Shown piece by piece: positions 37,109-50,200 of a stretch of 64,000 bases of DNA. Where the stretch lies: contig VWZW01007079.1 of NCBI GenBank assembly GCA_013397115.1, positions 285,289-349,288 on the forward strand, in the 5' to 3' direction. Below the pieces are notes generated by a model that saw only the letters and a list, made by a program, of their open reading frames with translations, was not told the DNA's origin and ran no database searches. This stretch comes from Edolisoma coerulescens. Lineage: Eukaryota > Chordata > Aves > Passeriformes > Campephagidae. Both the position numbers and the translations under genes were made by a program. The stretch's first letter is position 1; every line of letters begins with the position of its first letter.

Positions 37109-38291
37109 AAGGGGAACAGGCACAAAGGTCTCTCTCAGTTTTCCTCAGGGATTTGCTCTTTTTCTCTCAAACCTCCCCCATCCCCCAAAGCCTATTGACT
37201 GGTATTTTCTCTGAGAGGAAAAGGTGCTTGTTCAAATAATCCTACCTCTCCAGTGTGTTGCAGGCATCGAGGCTGCTGTCACAGGCTATTCTCCTTTGCA
37301 GTTGCAGCAGCCTGAATAAGTGACATGTGCTTTTTTGTAGTATTTTGTCCCTTCCACCTGCCCTGCCTGAGGGGCTGTTCATTGTATCCCTGTGCTGTTT
37401 TTACGTAAGGTATTGCATCAGGCAGCAAAAGGGATATGGTGCTGAATTTAAACACCTGGATGTTGTGTTGTGTATTTTTCAGGCAGACTTGAAAGATCTG
37501 TGGGCTTTTTTTCTCCTTTTCAGTGTGAGTCTGTCCATTCTGAGTGTTATGACCATCACATATTTCTAGTAGAGTCTGTTGAGTTGGTAACCAGGTTTTT
37601 CAAGGGGGTATTTTACCTGTAAGCCTATTGGAGATTTTCTTTTTGTCATCACCACACACCACTGTGCTTTTTGAGTGGGGTATATTTTACCCATTTGACA
37701 TACTCAGCCATGGTCATGGTTGGTTTTGATTGTTTTGCTAAATTACATTTTGTCTTTCCCTCACCCTTCATGAAAAGTTTCTGTCTTGGGGTTAAGGTTA
37801 ACCACTGCTGCAGAGGATGTTTATTAGGTTTGTTTTCCTCTGCCCTCTGGAAGGAAGGGATGCTAGGGTTAGTCATGCAGGTACAGCAGTGTTTTACAGA
37901 TGTTTTCTCAGAGCTAACTTTCCTAGTGCTAGTCTCCGTTGCAGGAATCTTGGTGAACTGCTGTCTTATATATATGCAGGCTTTGCATGCATCCTTGGTT
38001 TCTGGGGAAGACAGGGATTGCCAAAGCTTTATAGAGATGGCTTTGCATGCAAGTCTGTGGAACCACCTGTGTCCTCCCTCATACCTTGTTAATGACTACT
38101 TCAAATTTGTCTCAAAGCTGTTTGTTAGCATGACCTCTTGGCTGGCATTTATACATATTTCTCTTTTATCATGTCAAATTCTCTTTTTTTTGTGATAGGT
38201 TGCTCTTATTTTTCATTCTACAGGACATGTTTTGATTTTTTTGTAGTTGATAGAGATAAAGGTATGCTTTAAAATTAAATAGATTGTGTTA
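37109..38291. other. Non-coding sequence holding the longest open frame of the window
   Basis: The 174-codon open frame at 37671-38195 (+) is hydrophobic because the strand is T-rich. It has no recognisable domain and no sign of being a gene. A 13-base direct repeat, 'ggctttgcatgca', occurs at 37979 and again 60 bases later at 38039, inside that frame. Confidence 0.5.
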
Positions 38292-38727
38292 TCCTGTTGG
38301 AGTGAGTCCAGAGGAAGGCTACAACAGTGATCAAAGGATAGAACACCTCTCCTATAAAGACATGGAGCTGGGGCTGTTCAGCCTGGAGTAGAGAAGGCTT
38401 GGGGGAGACCTTTTAGCAGCCTTAAAGTAGATTTATAAGAAAGGTGGGGCTTGTAGCAATAGGACAAAGGTTTATCATTTTATACTAAAAGAGGTTAGAT
38501 TTAGACTGGATATAAAGAAGAAATTTTTGTGATAAGGGTGGTGAAACACTGCCACAGGTTGCATAGGGAGGTTGCGGGTGCCCCATTTCTGGAAGCATTC
38601 AAGGTCAAGTTGTATGGGACTCTGAGCAACCTGATCTAGTTGAAGATGTACCTGCTCATTACAGGGGGAAGGACTTGATGGTCTTCAAAGGTCCCTTCCA
38701 ATCCAAACCATTCCATGATCCTTAGGC
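38292..38727 (+). mobile_element. CR1 LINE, 5'-truncated 3' end
   Basis: A sense-oriented CR1 tail with landmarks in the expected order: 'agtgagtccagaggaaggct' near 38301, 'gaacacctctcctataaaga' near 38341, 'ctgttcagcctggag' near 38374, 'gttagatttagactggata' near 38493, 'ggtgccccatttctggaag' near 38577, and the 3' block 'cccttccaatccaaaccatt' near 38692 followed by 'ccatgatcctta'. The coding frame is interrupted and non-functional. It differs in wording from the copy at 21505, so the two belong to different CR1 subfamilies. The 5' break is near 38292, and the 3' end is good to within about ten bases. Confidence 0.95.
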
Positions 38728-41700
38728 ATAAGGTTTATCTTCATATACCAGGTTGGGATTTTTGGTCTGTTTATAAGCAAAGTCAACCTAGAGGGTAAAA
38801 AATGCATCTCTGATAAGCTGTCGTTTGGAACAGTTGGTTTCTAGTGCAGGTAGTATGAAAATAAGTAATTTTAAGGCAGGCTTAGTGCTTGAATATGTCA
38901 AGAGCTAGAAATTAGTTGCTCTGAACCACGAGGTTACTGGCCTGCATCAGGTCACGTTTACACACATTATTTCCTGTCTTGTGGCTCTATTGCGTTCACT
39001 TTCTGTACTGCAAGAAAGGTCTTGGCAAAAGAAGTGTATAAAACAGAGATGGATATAACCTTTTCTGCATCTCCATTTTACTTGGAAAAAGTAGAACTGG
39101 GGACTCAGGCAGGCAGCAGGAAAGCTCATCTTGGTAATGGCACAGTGCTGCCTACAGTGCAGACTCTGGTTGAAGAGGAGCGAAGAGCTGCTCAAAATGT
39201 GGGTAGTGAAGCCATTAGAAGTGAGAGATATACCTGGGGTGTTACACAAATTCCCAGTGCTCTTATCTCTTAAGACTGCTAGAACCAGTTCCTAGCACAT
39301 AAAGACTTCATGTTGCTGGGTTTGGTCACAGACTGTTCCATGTACATTAATGCTATTTCTCCAAAGTATTATTTCTCTTATTGTAATTTATATCTGAGGA
39401 CTTCTGTTCCAGTAGCAGGATTTGTAAAAGGGTAAATTATCTAAAATGAAGATTACATGCATGAATGTATACAGTATATCTGAAGTCTGCAGAACATAAA
39501 TCTCAGTCTGGGTCAAGAGACTCGATGGGATGATTTTTTTCTCCAAGGCAGAAAAGTGATTCAATCTCCCCAAGTGCAACAAGGACCACTTTGCACCCTA
39601 ATGTCAGTGTTGAATTTTGTGGTACTTCGTGTTGCAACAGGGCTTGTACCGTTTATATCCATGATGGGCCTTCCACGCTTGTTCAGTGTAGGACAGACCA
39701 CCCTGTTCTGTGTGCCTGCACCCAGGCAGGGCATGCATATGCCTGGTGGCACCTGGCTAAGGACAATACTCAGCCAAGACTTTTGGGTCTGGGTAAAAGA
39801 AGCTGACCTAAGCTGTACCTATAGGGGATCTGGAAAACGGGCTGAAAAGCATACATGAGTTTTTATCTCCAGTATTAAGAGCTCTTCCCATTTGCCTAAG
39901 TGTTACAGTTTTAAAAGAGAAAAGCAACCAGCTGAGTTTCAGTGTGTCCTTGAAAGTGAGTAACTAAAGCAAAACTCCTGGATACAATAATAAAACTATT
40001 TCAAATAGTAAAATAGGAGTATTGGTTCTATCTGTGGTTGACCCAGGTTTTGAGCATAGAGTAGCTTGCAAATGTGTATATTTTCATAGTATGTCATGCC
40101 ATAAATCTCAGGACTCTATTTCAGCAGTACCTTCAGAAAAAGCAGTATCTAATTTTTTAAGACTTTAACAGTAATTTTCAGAATTATAATCATTGTATCA
40201 TATCCAGCTTCCTAAAAATATGGGGAGATTTTGGGAACTCTCAGCTTTATTTTGTCCCTGTGTAAATTAGCTATCTCTTTGAATTTTGTGAAGGTTGTGA
40301 GCTTGCTATCAATTTTTCCTCTAGATACCTTTTTATTAGTTATTTTTGTGATACCTTTTTGATTAAGACTCTTGGTAAAAAGAAAGGCTGTGCTCTAGGA
40401 CTCTCTAAGGGTTTGGTCTTAACCTCTGCAGCTGCAGCTCTTCTTCATGTAAGTGAATTAAAACTTTGTGGGAAGGACACTGAACCTTGTAGTCTGTCAT
40501 AAACTGGCTCTAAGTCATGACTTATCTTTCTATCTTGCCGGCAGTAAACATTTATTTATAAAAGTAGCACAGCTCCACAGGAGTCCTGTCCCTGTCAGGC
40601 ACTGATAACTGGATTATATTGCTTACTGGATTGTGCCAGGCCTACATTCAAATCCTTGGCTTGAACCAGTCACAGCAGAAACTTAGCTCAGGCACTCCTT
40701 ACACTCAGGAAACCCTTGTTTAAGTCTTGGCTTTATACAGTTCACTAGTTTCTCCCTTTATTAGAACTAAGTGATTAACCGGGGACCTCACTATCTTTGC
40801 TCAGGAAATTTCTTTGAACTCCCTCCTCTTCTTCTTTTTCCTCACTTACTGTGTGGGATTGTCCAGATACTTAGTCTGAGGGACACAGACCTCCCCCAGC
40901 CTTCCCAGTCTCCAGACAGGTCTGTAGCAAATCCAAGGACATGTGCCCCACGTGCAGGCAGTACCGCAGACCCTGCTTTTGGTGAGGACTCCAAGTGCTG
41001 AGCAGAAGGTGATTATTTCTGGGCTAGAGGAGACCTTATTTATTGCTTTTGTTGGAGCCCAAAGCAAATCTGGTGTGTCCCTCTCTGTGCTGGAGCAGAA
41101 GTTTGGATGGGCTGTGGGGCTGAGCACCTCTGCTTCCCTCCCATCCCAGCAGGTGAGGAGTAGCATTACCTCTGCAAGTATACTGCTCACAGCAATAATT
41201 TCTGAGTTGTTCTGTTTCAATAGGATTAGAATAGTGAGATAATTCTCATTACAGTAGTGTTAATACTTCAAAAACATCTTCAATGGTAAATTAAATGAAA
41301 AGGAAGTTGTAGAAGTATAGTAAACAGTTGTCCTTGTGGACCTCAGTGATGCTCATAGCATTAAGAGGGCTGGGGGGTCTCATCTGCACTGAAGAGTTCC
41401 CTGCATTATGGAAGCTGCTGCCTTTGTCTTTGCACCATTACAACCCATATATAAAGCTTTTTCTAAATATTTCTAGAGAAGGTGGAGAAAATACAGTAAG
41501 AAAGTTGTGTTTGAGCAACAATGGAAAGACAACTGCTGTGGGAAAAAGTGGGAAATCACCATTCCTAAGGTCTTATGATGCAGTTAGCATTTCAAATTAC
41601 TTATTTTTCTAAGGAAAAAGTGAGAATAAAAGTGACTGTAAAAATGCTATTTCTCATCTAGACTCTTCATCCATGGGAAGTGATGTTTCTGCCTTGAAAA

Positions 41701-44700
41701 GAACTTGAAATAGTTTAGCTCTGCAGATCTCAGTGTTGTCTTTCTGGGGAAATATAATGCATTTCTGTTTTTATTAATTTCTTGAGATGGGCAGCTTTTG
41801 TGTAAAAAGTGAGCTTGGGTAAATACTCATTTTTGAAGTTGTCTGTGGAATCATGTTATATCCTGTTTGAAAGAGAAGACAATGCTGTGGAAATGAAAAA
41901 TGTGTTTGTGTAAAAAGTTATCTTTCCTCCAAGATACTACGGAAATAGTGTTTCACAGCAGGGTTTATTGCTTTTCCCTAAGATATATAGACATGTGTTA
42001 TCAGTTTAATACAGCTACTGGACTTACAGAGGAATAACATCACTTCCAAAGTTGCAGATAATACTGAGTAGATCTTAGGGAGTCAAAGAATTTTGCATTA
42101 GCTCAGCTTTGGCCTTTGTTGTTGGTGTCTCTTGGCTTCTCAAGAGCTTTTGTATAATTATTTTAGTAATTCTAATTTTCTGTTCACAAAAGTATAACTA
42201 ATACAGGTTATAGCCTTTTAAACGAAATTTTCTCCCCAGCAAAATGCCAGGCTATTTAAATGCAAATGGCAAAGGGGAGAAGTACAAATTATCTCACTGG
42301 ATATTTGAATGCATTGAGTGGGTATTCCATAGGTACTTGTTTAGCCCAGGAATCACATTTTTTGGAAGACACAGATAAATTTTCATTCAGTGAGGAAATT
42401 TGAAATCTTAAAGATAAGCTTAAGAAGTCTGTGGAAAAAATAGTGCTTTGGAGATTTATAGAATTTAAAACTTGAGACTGATCTTCTCCCATTCCAGGAT
42501 TACAATAAAAATAATTTCATTCAGCTTTCTTGAATGAAAAGGATAAAAGCTCAACCCCTTTTCCTTCCTTGTCCTTGATATTAGCATTGCCTCACTGTAT
42601 TTAATGAATATCATTTTCTTGGGTGTAATAATTTCTGAGAGGGAGAGTAATCTTTGGAAAGCCTAAGAAAAATTCAAGGAGACAAGATAATTACAAGGAC
42701 TGCCACTATCTGATTATATGGAGGTGCACACATTCTATGCTTGAAGTGAAAAATCTAGGCAGAATCAGGAGCTCATGCATAAACTCCCATGCATCTGGAT
42801 GAAGTCAGAATTGAGTCTACTGTTGCAAGTGACAGTGGTTATTTAGGGTGGAAAGAGATTACTGCTGATATATCTAGTGCTGGAAACCTCTCTGCTAGAC
42901 GTCATAAGGCCGTCCTTTACATTTTGATTTGAATGTAGTGAATTGCAAATGCCATCCCATAAAAACATCGGCAGCAAATTGAGCATCTCATTTGTTAACT
43001 GTAAGGAAGAGTATTGCTGTTTCCAAAATGCAAATTGATAAGCATGAAAAGTCTTTTACATCTACTTTGAAACTGTTGCTCTGCAGTTGCATGGCTGATG
43101 CCTTTGAGAACTACAAATGATTAGAACAGTAACATTTGTCTAGATCGCTCTGTATTTAGTAACGAGTCTCAGTGGTATTCAGCCACTTGGCTGAGTGCAA
43201 ATTCTGAATCCTAGAAATACAATACATGAAAACAATCAAAATGCAGTGTCTGTCTACTTCCTAACTGTAATGTAAATAATATTCTTGTGCCGGCTCAAGG
43301 AGAATGGCTGAAGATGTTAGTAGTAAAAAATGAAATCATTGTTAGGTGTGCCTTGCAGGGTTCTCACAGTACGACTTACCACTCAGAGCTAATGAGAAAT
43401 GGGACAACTATGAGAAAAAAATTGCTCATATGAAGTGAAACAGCAAAACCTAATTTTAAACCTTGACCTTTGAGGTGCTGCTGCAGGGCACATGATCCCA
43501 GTGCCCTTTGGAGTCTGACAGCTTGGTTATCCTGCCTGAGAGAGGGCTATGCTGCGGCAGGACCGATGAGGGGATGCAGGGCTGTGATGGATGCCATTAA
43601 ATAAAACTGCCTCAAAAATTGGTAACAGTTCTTATAATGACTTCAAGACACATAATAGAGAGATCACTCCTGCACTCCCCTAGCCTCAGGCTGACTGATG
43701 AAATTAAATTCAAGCCACTCAGCTCAAAACAGTATAACCCTTAAAGGAAAACACTATAGAATTTAATAGATGCTTAACAATATCTGCTAGTTCTTACTGC
43801 CTGTAAGATTCTTGAGATGTTTCTCTACATCCTACTGAACACTGGAAGATGAGTTTACAGGAGGCACTACGGAAAAGTCTGACTGATTAGATGATAACAT
43901 CTTCTCATCCTTTCACTTCCCTTTTATTATATGCTTGAAGTGTCAGAATGCATTTTTGCACTACTCTGAGGAAAGCACAAGACTGCAGGAATCCCTGTGA
44001 GCTCGACAGAGGCTCTGCATGTCTGTATCTGGGCACAGGAACTCCTGGTGGAGCTGCCTCTGGTTCAAAGCAGACAGAAGGTGCTTGCCCTTCAGTTTTT
44101 CTTGGCTTGGTGGCCCCAAGCCAGAATGCTTTCAATGATTTTAAGAAAACTCGGGAGGAAAATTTCTTATTTTATTTTCTCTTAGGCCATTCAGCCCCAT
44201 GCTGTACCTTTATCATGAAGATGTAAGTGGATACCTGTCTTTTCCCAGATATTGTCTTCCACTCCAGACCTAGGGGTTTATAAACCTTGGTGAACTAGAA
44301 AACAAGTTGCTCAAATGATTGGTGACAGTCTACTTTAAGATCATCCTTTGCAATATTCCTGGTGAAATGTCTACTGGAAAGAGTAACAAGTTACTCTGCT
44401 TTTTACTAGATTGTTGCAATTCTTCATCCTCATAAAGGTGCAAGTCATGTGTAGGTGTCTGTCAGTCACAAGTGGGTTGCATCAAGAATATCTCAAATCC
44501 TCCAAAAAGCAAAATGATAGCAGCAAACTGTGTATGTTTTTTCATTAATGAGTTAATTTCCAACAAAAACTTAATTTGCTCTTTCGTAATTTCTAGTTTT
44601 TGTTCCACCTCAGCCTTAAAATAGCTTTGTGACCCATTTCTGATTCCACCCTTTTGCATCTCTGGTGTGCAAGAATATTTAGCTTTTCTTGAGAGGAACG

Positions 44701-45499
44701 TGAACCCACGGGATTTGCTAACAACTCAATTCCCAGAAAAGATGTAAAACATCACTAGGTTCTTTGGAAGATGTAGTGGCTGTCATGGTAAAATGTGCTA
44801 ATTGGCATCTTCATGTTGACACTATGTCAACTCTTTGCTCTGCCAAGGGTTCAAAATGCAGCATTGACTTGGCTGGAAGAGAAAGAACATGTTTTGCCCC
44901 AGCCAGCAGTGTTTGCAAGAAGCAGCATGTGGTCAAAGTGTCTGGTGAGTTAGGAATGTGCTTGAAGTCCAAGTTACTATATTAATTCCCTTGGTACAAA
45001 AGGAAGGAAAACATTTTCATAAGTTTCATATGCTGATCTTTTCACTTTAAATACAGAGGTGCCTCCTGTCTGTGCTTGGCTGTGAGAAGATGGATGGGTT
45101 AAAATTCTCCTGATTGTTCCCATGTTTTATGTAGGAATGTAATAGTTGGATTGAATTCACTGCTCAGTCTGAAAACCTTCTAAAGTTTCTGTCATGGTGA
45201 CTTGTTCATGGCAGTTGCAAAGGAGCCTTTTGTCTGCTGGGAACTGGACTGAGGTGGTTCATCCCACGGTGCCACTTCCCAAGTGCTGGATAGTCACCAG
45301 TTCCGTTATCTGATCTGGCACAAAATTTTTTTACTGAGATGATATAGCTAGAAGTTAATTGTTAGCCACTTGTTTTTTCAGGTCATTGCTGTTAATATTG
45401 AAGAGCATGAGAAGAATCAGTGTATAAGAGAGGGATGAAAGATAAGCATTGAGCCCTCAAAGCGAAGAGAGCACAATGTAGGTGGTACAGAAAGAAAAA
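38728..45499. other. Quiet non-coding sequence, part possibly conserved
   Basis: No gene, RNA gene or repeat family was recognised in nearly 7 kb. The part around 42130-43330 is complex AT-rich sequence without simple repeats. It carries two octamer motifs 'atgcaaat' (42260-42267 and 43028-43035) and a nuclear-receptor-like 'tgacctttga' just beyond it (43464-43473). That is the look of conserved non-coding sequence but does not prove it. Open frames (for example 40846-41220, -, 124 codons) have no domain. Confidence 0.5.
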
Positions 45500-45527
45500 C
45501 CCCTACCCTCAACCCTCCCCCACCCCC
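45500..45527 (-). other. G-quadruplex motif on the minus strand
   Basis: The + strand has five C runs of 4, 3, 3, 5 and 5 bases (45500-45503, 45506-45508, 45513-45515, 45517-45521, 45523-45527) separated by loops of 2, 4, 1 and 1 bases. The minus strand therefore has five G runs of three or more with loops of one to four bases, which meets the standard G-quadruplex pattern with one run to spare. No promoter or gene start is visible beside it. Confidence 0.9.
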
Positions 45528-47057
45528 GCCAAATCCCCACAAAAAAAGCTAAGGAGGGAGGTGAAAAAATTTAGTTTAATTTATGAATATAGAGTGGAAG
45601 AAAAATTTGGTATCCTTTTACAATTGTACACCTTGGTTCTTGTGTTTCCAGCTGAGGCTGTGTCTGATTTCTCCAGTAGCTGGTGAAACCATGGGGCCAG
45701 AGCATCACTGGTTTGTATTGGCAGCCTGTTTGGATTGCACTTGTCTTTGCTTTTTTGAAGGTGTCCTTGGTCAGTTTGGTGGCATGAAAAGGTCCTCTTT
45801 TCATGCTCAGCTAGAACACATGGTGTGTATGGGCCAGCATGAAAGAAGATGGGTGGGTGGCTTTTGTGAGAAGTGTGCAGGATAAGCAGTACAGAGAAGC
45901 TGTTGGATGAAGAAACAAATGCAATATGCTATTCAAGGCCATTCAAAAACCGGAGCTGTAGCTCTAGAAACTTGAATAGAGTAATTTGCAAAGCACTTTG
46001 ATGTCCTTCAGCCTCTTGCAAAGTTAAATACTTCCAGCAGTGCCTTGCTTTTGCCATTTTCCAAGGAATCTTGGGATAAATAGCCAACTCATCTGTAGAG
46101 TGTCAGGAAAAGGTGTATTGATTAGATGGGCTGGAGGCTGGACGCAGCTGTCAGCAATCCAAAGATGCAACACAAGTACTCAAGAACATTTTAGTTGAAT
46201 TAAAATTACTTTTTTGGGGTAATGTTCATATGGCTTCAGGCTTGTTTAACTGTCTAGCCAGTTTTTTAATATGGTAATGAACATTAACATCTGTTCTATC
46301 AGCGGTTGCCATTGTTAAGCAATTAATTTCTGATTTTGTGAAACTTCCTGTGATAATAATGAACCTTGGGCTATAAAGAAATTCTTTAATGTGTGCCCTG
46401 TGCATCTTGTTTCTTTGCTGTCTTAGGCCTACATTTTTTCTGTCTTGTTACCTTGCAGCAGGAAAGAAATGATTGAAACTACAGGATAGCCAGGGAACAC
46501 ATGGGTTGTTGAATGGATTCTGCTGCAATCACAGGCAGCTATAGAGCAGATGTTGAATTCAGAGAATTTCACAGAAATATCTGTTCTTCTTAAATGTCTC
46601 CTAAGCCACTGCAAGCTGATCATTAAATGGCTTCCATGTCTATTAAAATAACGAGGATGTTTAGTACAAAGACAAAAAAGTCTCACATGTTGTATGTCAA
46701 ATGCTGCAGTAGGAGAAAACAGGAGAAAGACATCTCCAACTCCACTGCAACCTTACAGTCCCTGGAAGCCCATGGCTTTCCCAAACAATCCAGATTGTTA
46801 CCTTCCCCAGTGTAAAAACTGTAAATATGTCAACTGCCTTTAGATAATGGAATTGAAAATTCTGTGAGGGAGATGAGCTATTTACGCAATGGTTTGAGAG
46901 GGTTTTAGAGCAGAGACTTCAGCTTAATATTTTGCTGCCTGTTTTATCCTTTTAGCTCTAGTGAGGTCATTAAAATCAGAAGAGGGATGAGGTTGCTCAT
47001 TTCTGTTTTACTTCCATGGAAAGCAATTTGATGCATACAGGGCTACCCAGAGTTTCG
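45528..47057. other. Unique non-coding sequence
   Basis: No gene or repeat family was recognised. Open frames are 100 codons or shorter. Confidence 0.55.
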
Positions 47058-47222
47058 TTTCCTCCCTCCGAAGTCTCTCATTTTATTAGGCCTCCCTGCT
47101 TCCCACCTCCATAACTTCTCCTCCTCATACTTTTCTTTCTTTCTCAGTTTCCAAATTGCTATATTCATCACTGTCGGCTTTCCCTCCTTTTGTAAACTCC
47201 TTCAACTTATCTTCTGCTTCAG
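47058..47222. repeat. Pyrimidine-rich stretch
   Basis: About 165 bases on the + strand are strongly enriched in C and T (CCTCCCTCC, CTTCTCCTCCTC, CTTTCTTTCTTT and similar) and end in 'cttctgcttcag'. The ending resembles a splice acceptor, but no open exon-like segment follows. It is low-complexity rather than a true tandem repeat. Confidence 0.6.
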
Positions 47223-50200
47223 ATAAATGGTTTTAATTTAATATTTTTGATGCTTCCAGGTTTCTTCTGAGTTTTCCTTATGCATCATCTCCAGCTTTTT
47301 TTTTTCAGCTGTAAATATTAGATTTGATTTTTATGTTGAGGGCCTTGAAGACTATTTTGCACTCTGATATTTCATGTGCCAAATTTCATGCACTCAGCAG
47401 TGCTTAAAATGAGAAATATCTTAAGGGAAGAAAATCTACAGTGGATTTTACTTTTCCTGCAGTAGTGGAATAAACTTTTAGTTTGGGAAGTGACAGAGAA
47501 AAGCATGGGTGGAATATGCCTTGAAAGCATCATTTACCAGAAGCAGACTGAGTTATTTCTGGGTTTGTTTTGACGTACTCGGGCTGCCTTTAATCAAATG
47601 CACAGATTTACTTTCTTGTCAGTCTGTTATTGCTAGACTTGTTTTCATGAAGATATTGGATATAGAAAAGATGGAAGAGATCCAGAAAAAGCCAAGTCTT
47701 ACAAGAATATTGCATGTGGGAGCTTAGACCACTTCAGCTGTTGCTCAGTGAGCCCAGTAGAGATCAGCCATCAGAGTCCTTCGTTGTTCTGCTCCTCTTT
47801 TGGGGCTTTTTCAAAATGGAAATCTGCGGAAACTGGATATCATGGAAAATAAGAACTGCTATGAGCTTTCTCAAAACTGGTTTCTGAGATGTTGGCAAAG
47901 CTTTAAGAAATATAGAGCTGTATTAGACTGAATAGAGTATTTCAGGCTTTTGAGTTCCTTTTGGAGGAAGAACTGCAAAAGTTTTGTACTTCTAAAACTA
48001 TCCTTTTACTGTCCTTAGGAAAATTCAATCAAATTTTTGATGTTAGAACAGAAATTTTTTCAAACTCCCTGATGGTGCATCTGCTGTAGAAGGAGGTGTA
48101 CCTTTTTACTGTCTCTATGGTGTATGGTTTTTTTGTTTGTTTTGTGTTTTTAATAGGTTTACTTTTTTTGATGCATGAGATGCAGATTGACACTGCTTCA
48201 GAAGAAAGCCTGATAAGGGTACTGTGGGTAGGGAACTCTTCCCACAAGTTGCAGTGGGAGTTTTTGGAGACAGAAGTCTGAGGATTTTTATATTTGAGCA
48301 TTACAGGGAGAAACAAAAGTCTTAGTTTGGAAATTTATCGCATTGTTTTGCCCTTTCTTTATTTTGGTCGTGTTGCAGTCCTCTCTTTTCCCATTGCCTC
48401 AGATCTAAGCTTGTTGCAATCTTCTGGCATGTTTGTGATGTGAATTCCTGGCATGTTTCCTACACAAACATCTTGCTGTGCTCCTGGGCTTCCTTCCTAC
48501 AGAGCTGTTCCTTTGTTATCTCTGGGTCAGTCTTCTAGATTTTCTATCTAAAACAGTGACTAAAGCTATGGAACTGACAAATTGAGGGTCTAAATAAAGA
48601 GGTTCTGGAGAAATCTGGTTGTGGTTTAAAATGCCAGGGAGAAGGGAGCTGAAATGCCATTAGAAAGAATGCTTGGAAACATTGGGTAGAATACTTTAAA
48701 AAATGAATGGCCTATTGCAGGCAGATTGAAACAATATTGTGTTTTTAGTGTTTTATCTGAAAGCTAATATATAATAAATGTCATTGACGTAAATTTGAAA
48801 ATATCGCTGGCTTTGTAGCAAAAATGTTGGAGTGTGATGTTTAGTATTTTTATTTCTCCACTAAAAAAAGTAATTTTTGGGTGCAGTTTTTAATTGTTGC
48901 ATTTCCTCAAAGGACCCACGCTGGAGCTTTAATTTACAGTCTTCATAACTGTGGACAGCGCAGATTGTTTAGACTTTCACTTTTGCTACAATGGTCTTAT
49001 TAAATATGGATGTACTCTTGCTACATAAGGGAAAACTAAATCAGACCAAATTTGTTACACTTTACATAATTATGCATTGAGAACAATGTATAATTAATAA
49101 AGTCATTGTAGATTCAGGCTATGGGTTGCCATTACCAGTGAAATCTAAATTTTTTTTATGTTTCCTGCATTTTTTTGGGAAAAAACTACAAGTAGAGATG
49201 TCGCCCTAATAAATTAAATCACTGGAATGATAAATTTATTCTGGAGAAGTAGGAAATGATTTAAATCAAATGAACCTGGATGATCATCTTTCCCCTATGT
49301 GCTTTGCACTTCCAAGTTTTACACCATTTCCACAAGGTTGCATAGTTAAATAGTTTTGAATTAATACTTTTAATAGCTCAGTTTTTAATGTGCCCAACAA
49401 AAAGTACTTCTGGACTCTTTCCCAGTTAATAAAGCAGGAAGAAGATGCCTGAAGACCGAGGAAGATGGGAAATTGTCAAAGGTTGTGAAACCTAACAGTA
49501 GCTCTTACATTTATATGTAAAGGAAAAGGAATAATACTGTTGTTGATTTTGAGTATTAAATATGCTTGGGATTTCTATTTTTAATATTAATCTCTTGTCT
49601 CCCATTGATTTACTGTATTTTAGAGGCCTGAAATAAAGAACTAAATCTTGCTTAAGCAAACATGCTTAAAATATGCAAAGGAAAATAGTGGCACCACATC
49701 ATCTGTGCATCCCAGTTCTGCCCAGGTGGTTTGCTCTCCTCACCCAGAAGGCCTGTGAAAATCAGGGCTTAGGAGAAAACCAGTGCCTGCCTGGCATCAA
49801 TTCCCTTTTTGGTTGACACCTTTTTTTTGCAAAAACAAGTATTCCTACTGTAAGAAGCCAGAGTGTATTCTTTCATGCTCAGGTTTCTTCCCCATGCTTT
49901 CCCATGTTCTGTTCCTCTTCTCCAGAAGTTTCTGTTGTCCTCTGTGCATTTTGACCGGGATTAGTGATAACCCGTTTGGGATTCCTGCTGTGGGGTCTGG
50001 GCACCAGCATTCTGGGAGCAGGTAACAGGTCTGGAGAATGGTGCCTGTCATCAGTGTTCACTGTACATTCAGGAAAGCAGAATTGAAATATGTTTATCTC
50101 TCCTTGCAGACGAGGTTAGTTGATTGAATGCATCTTTTAATTACTAAGAATTTCTACACCTTAAACTAAGATATGAAACTGCTTAAATTAATTGGATTTA

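Noticed and set aside
36890..37239. Open frames rich in Lys/Asn/Thr/Pro (- strand) or Phe/Val/Gly/Cys (+ strand)
   Set aside because: They are translations of the A-free low-complexity tract and not genes.
37979..38051. 13-base direct repeat with 60-base spacing
   Set aside because: There are only two short copies with unrelated sequence between them, and no transposon or array structure.
37671..38195. Longest open frame, 174 codons, + strand
   Set aside because: Its hydrophobic make-up follows from T-rich DNA, it contains a local direct repeat, it has no recognisable domain, and it overlaps an open frame on the other strand. This length is not unusual for random AT-rich sequence of this size.
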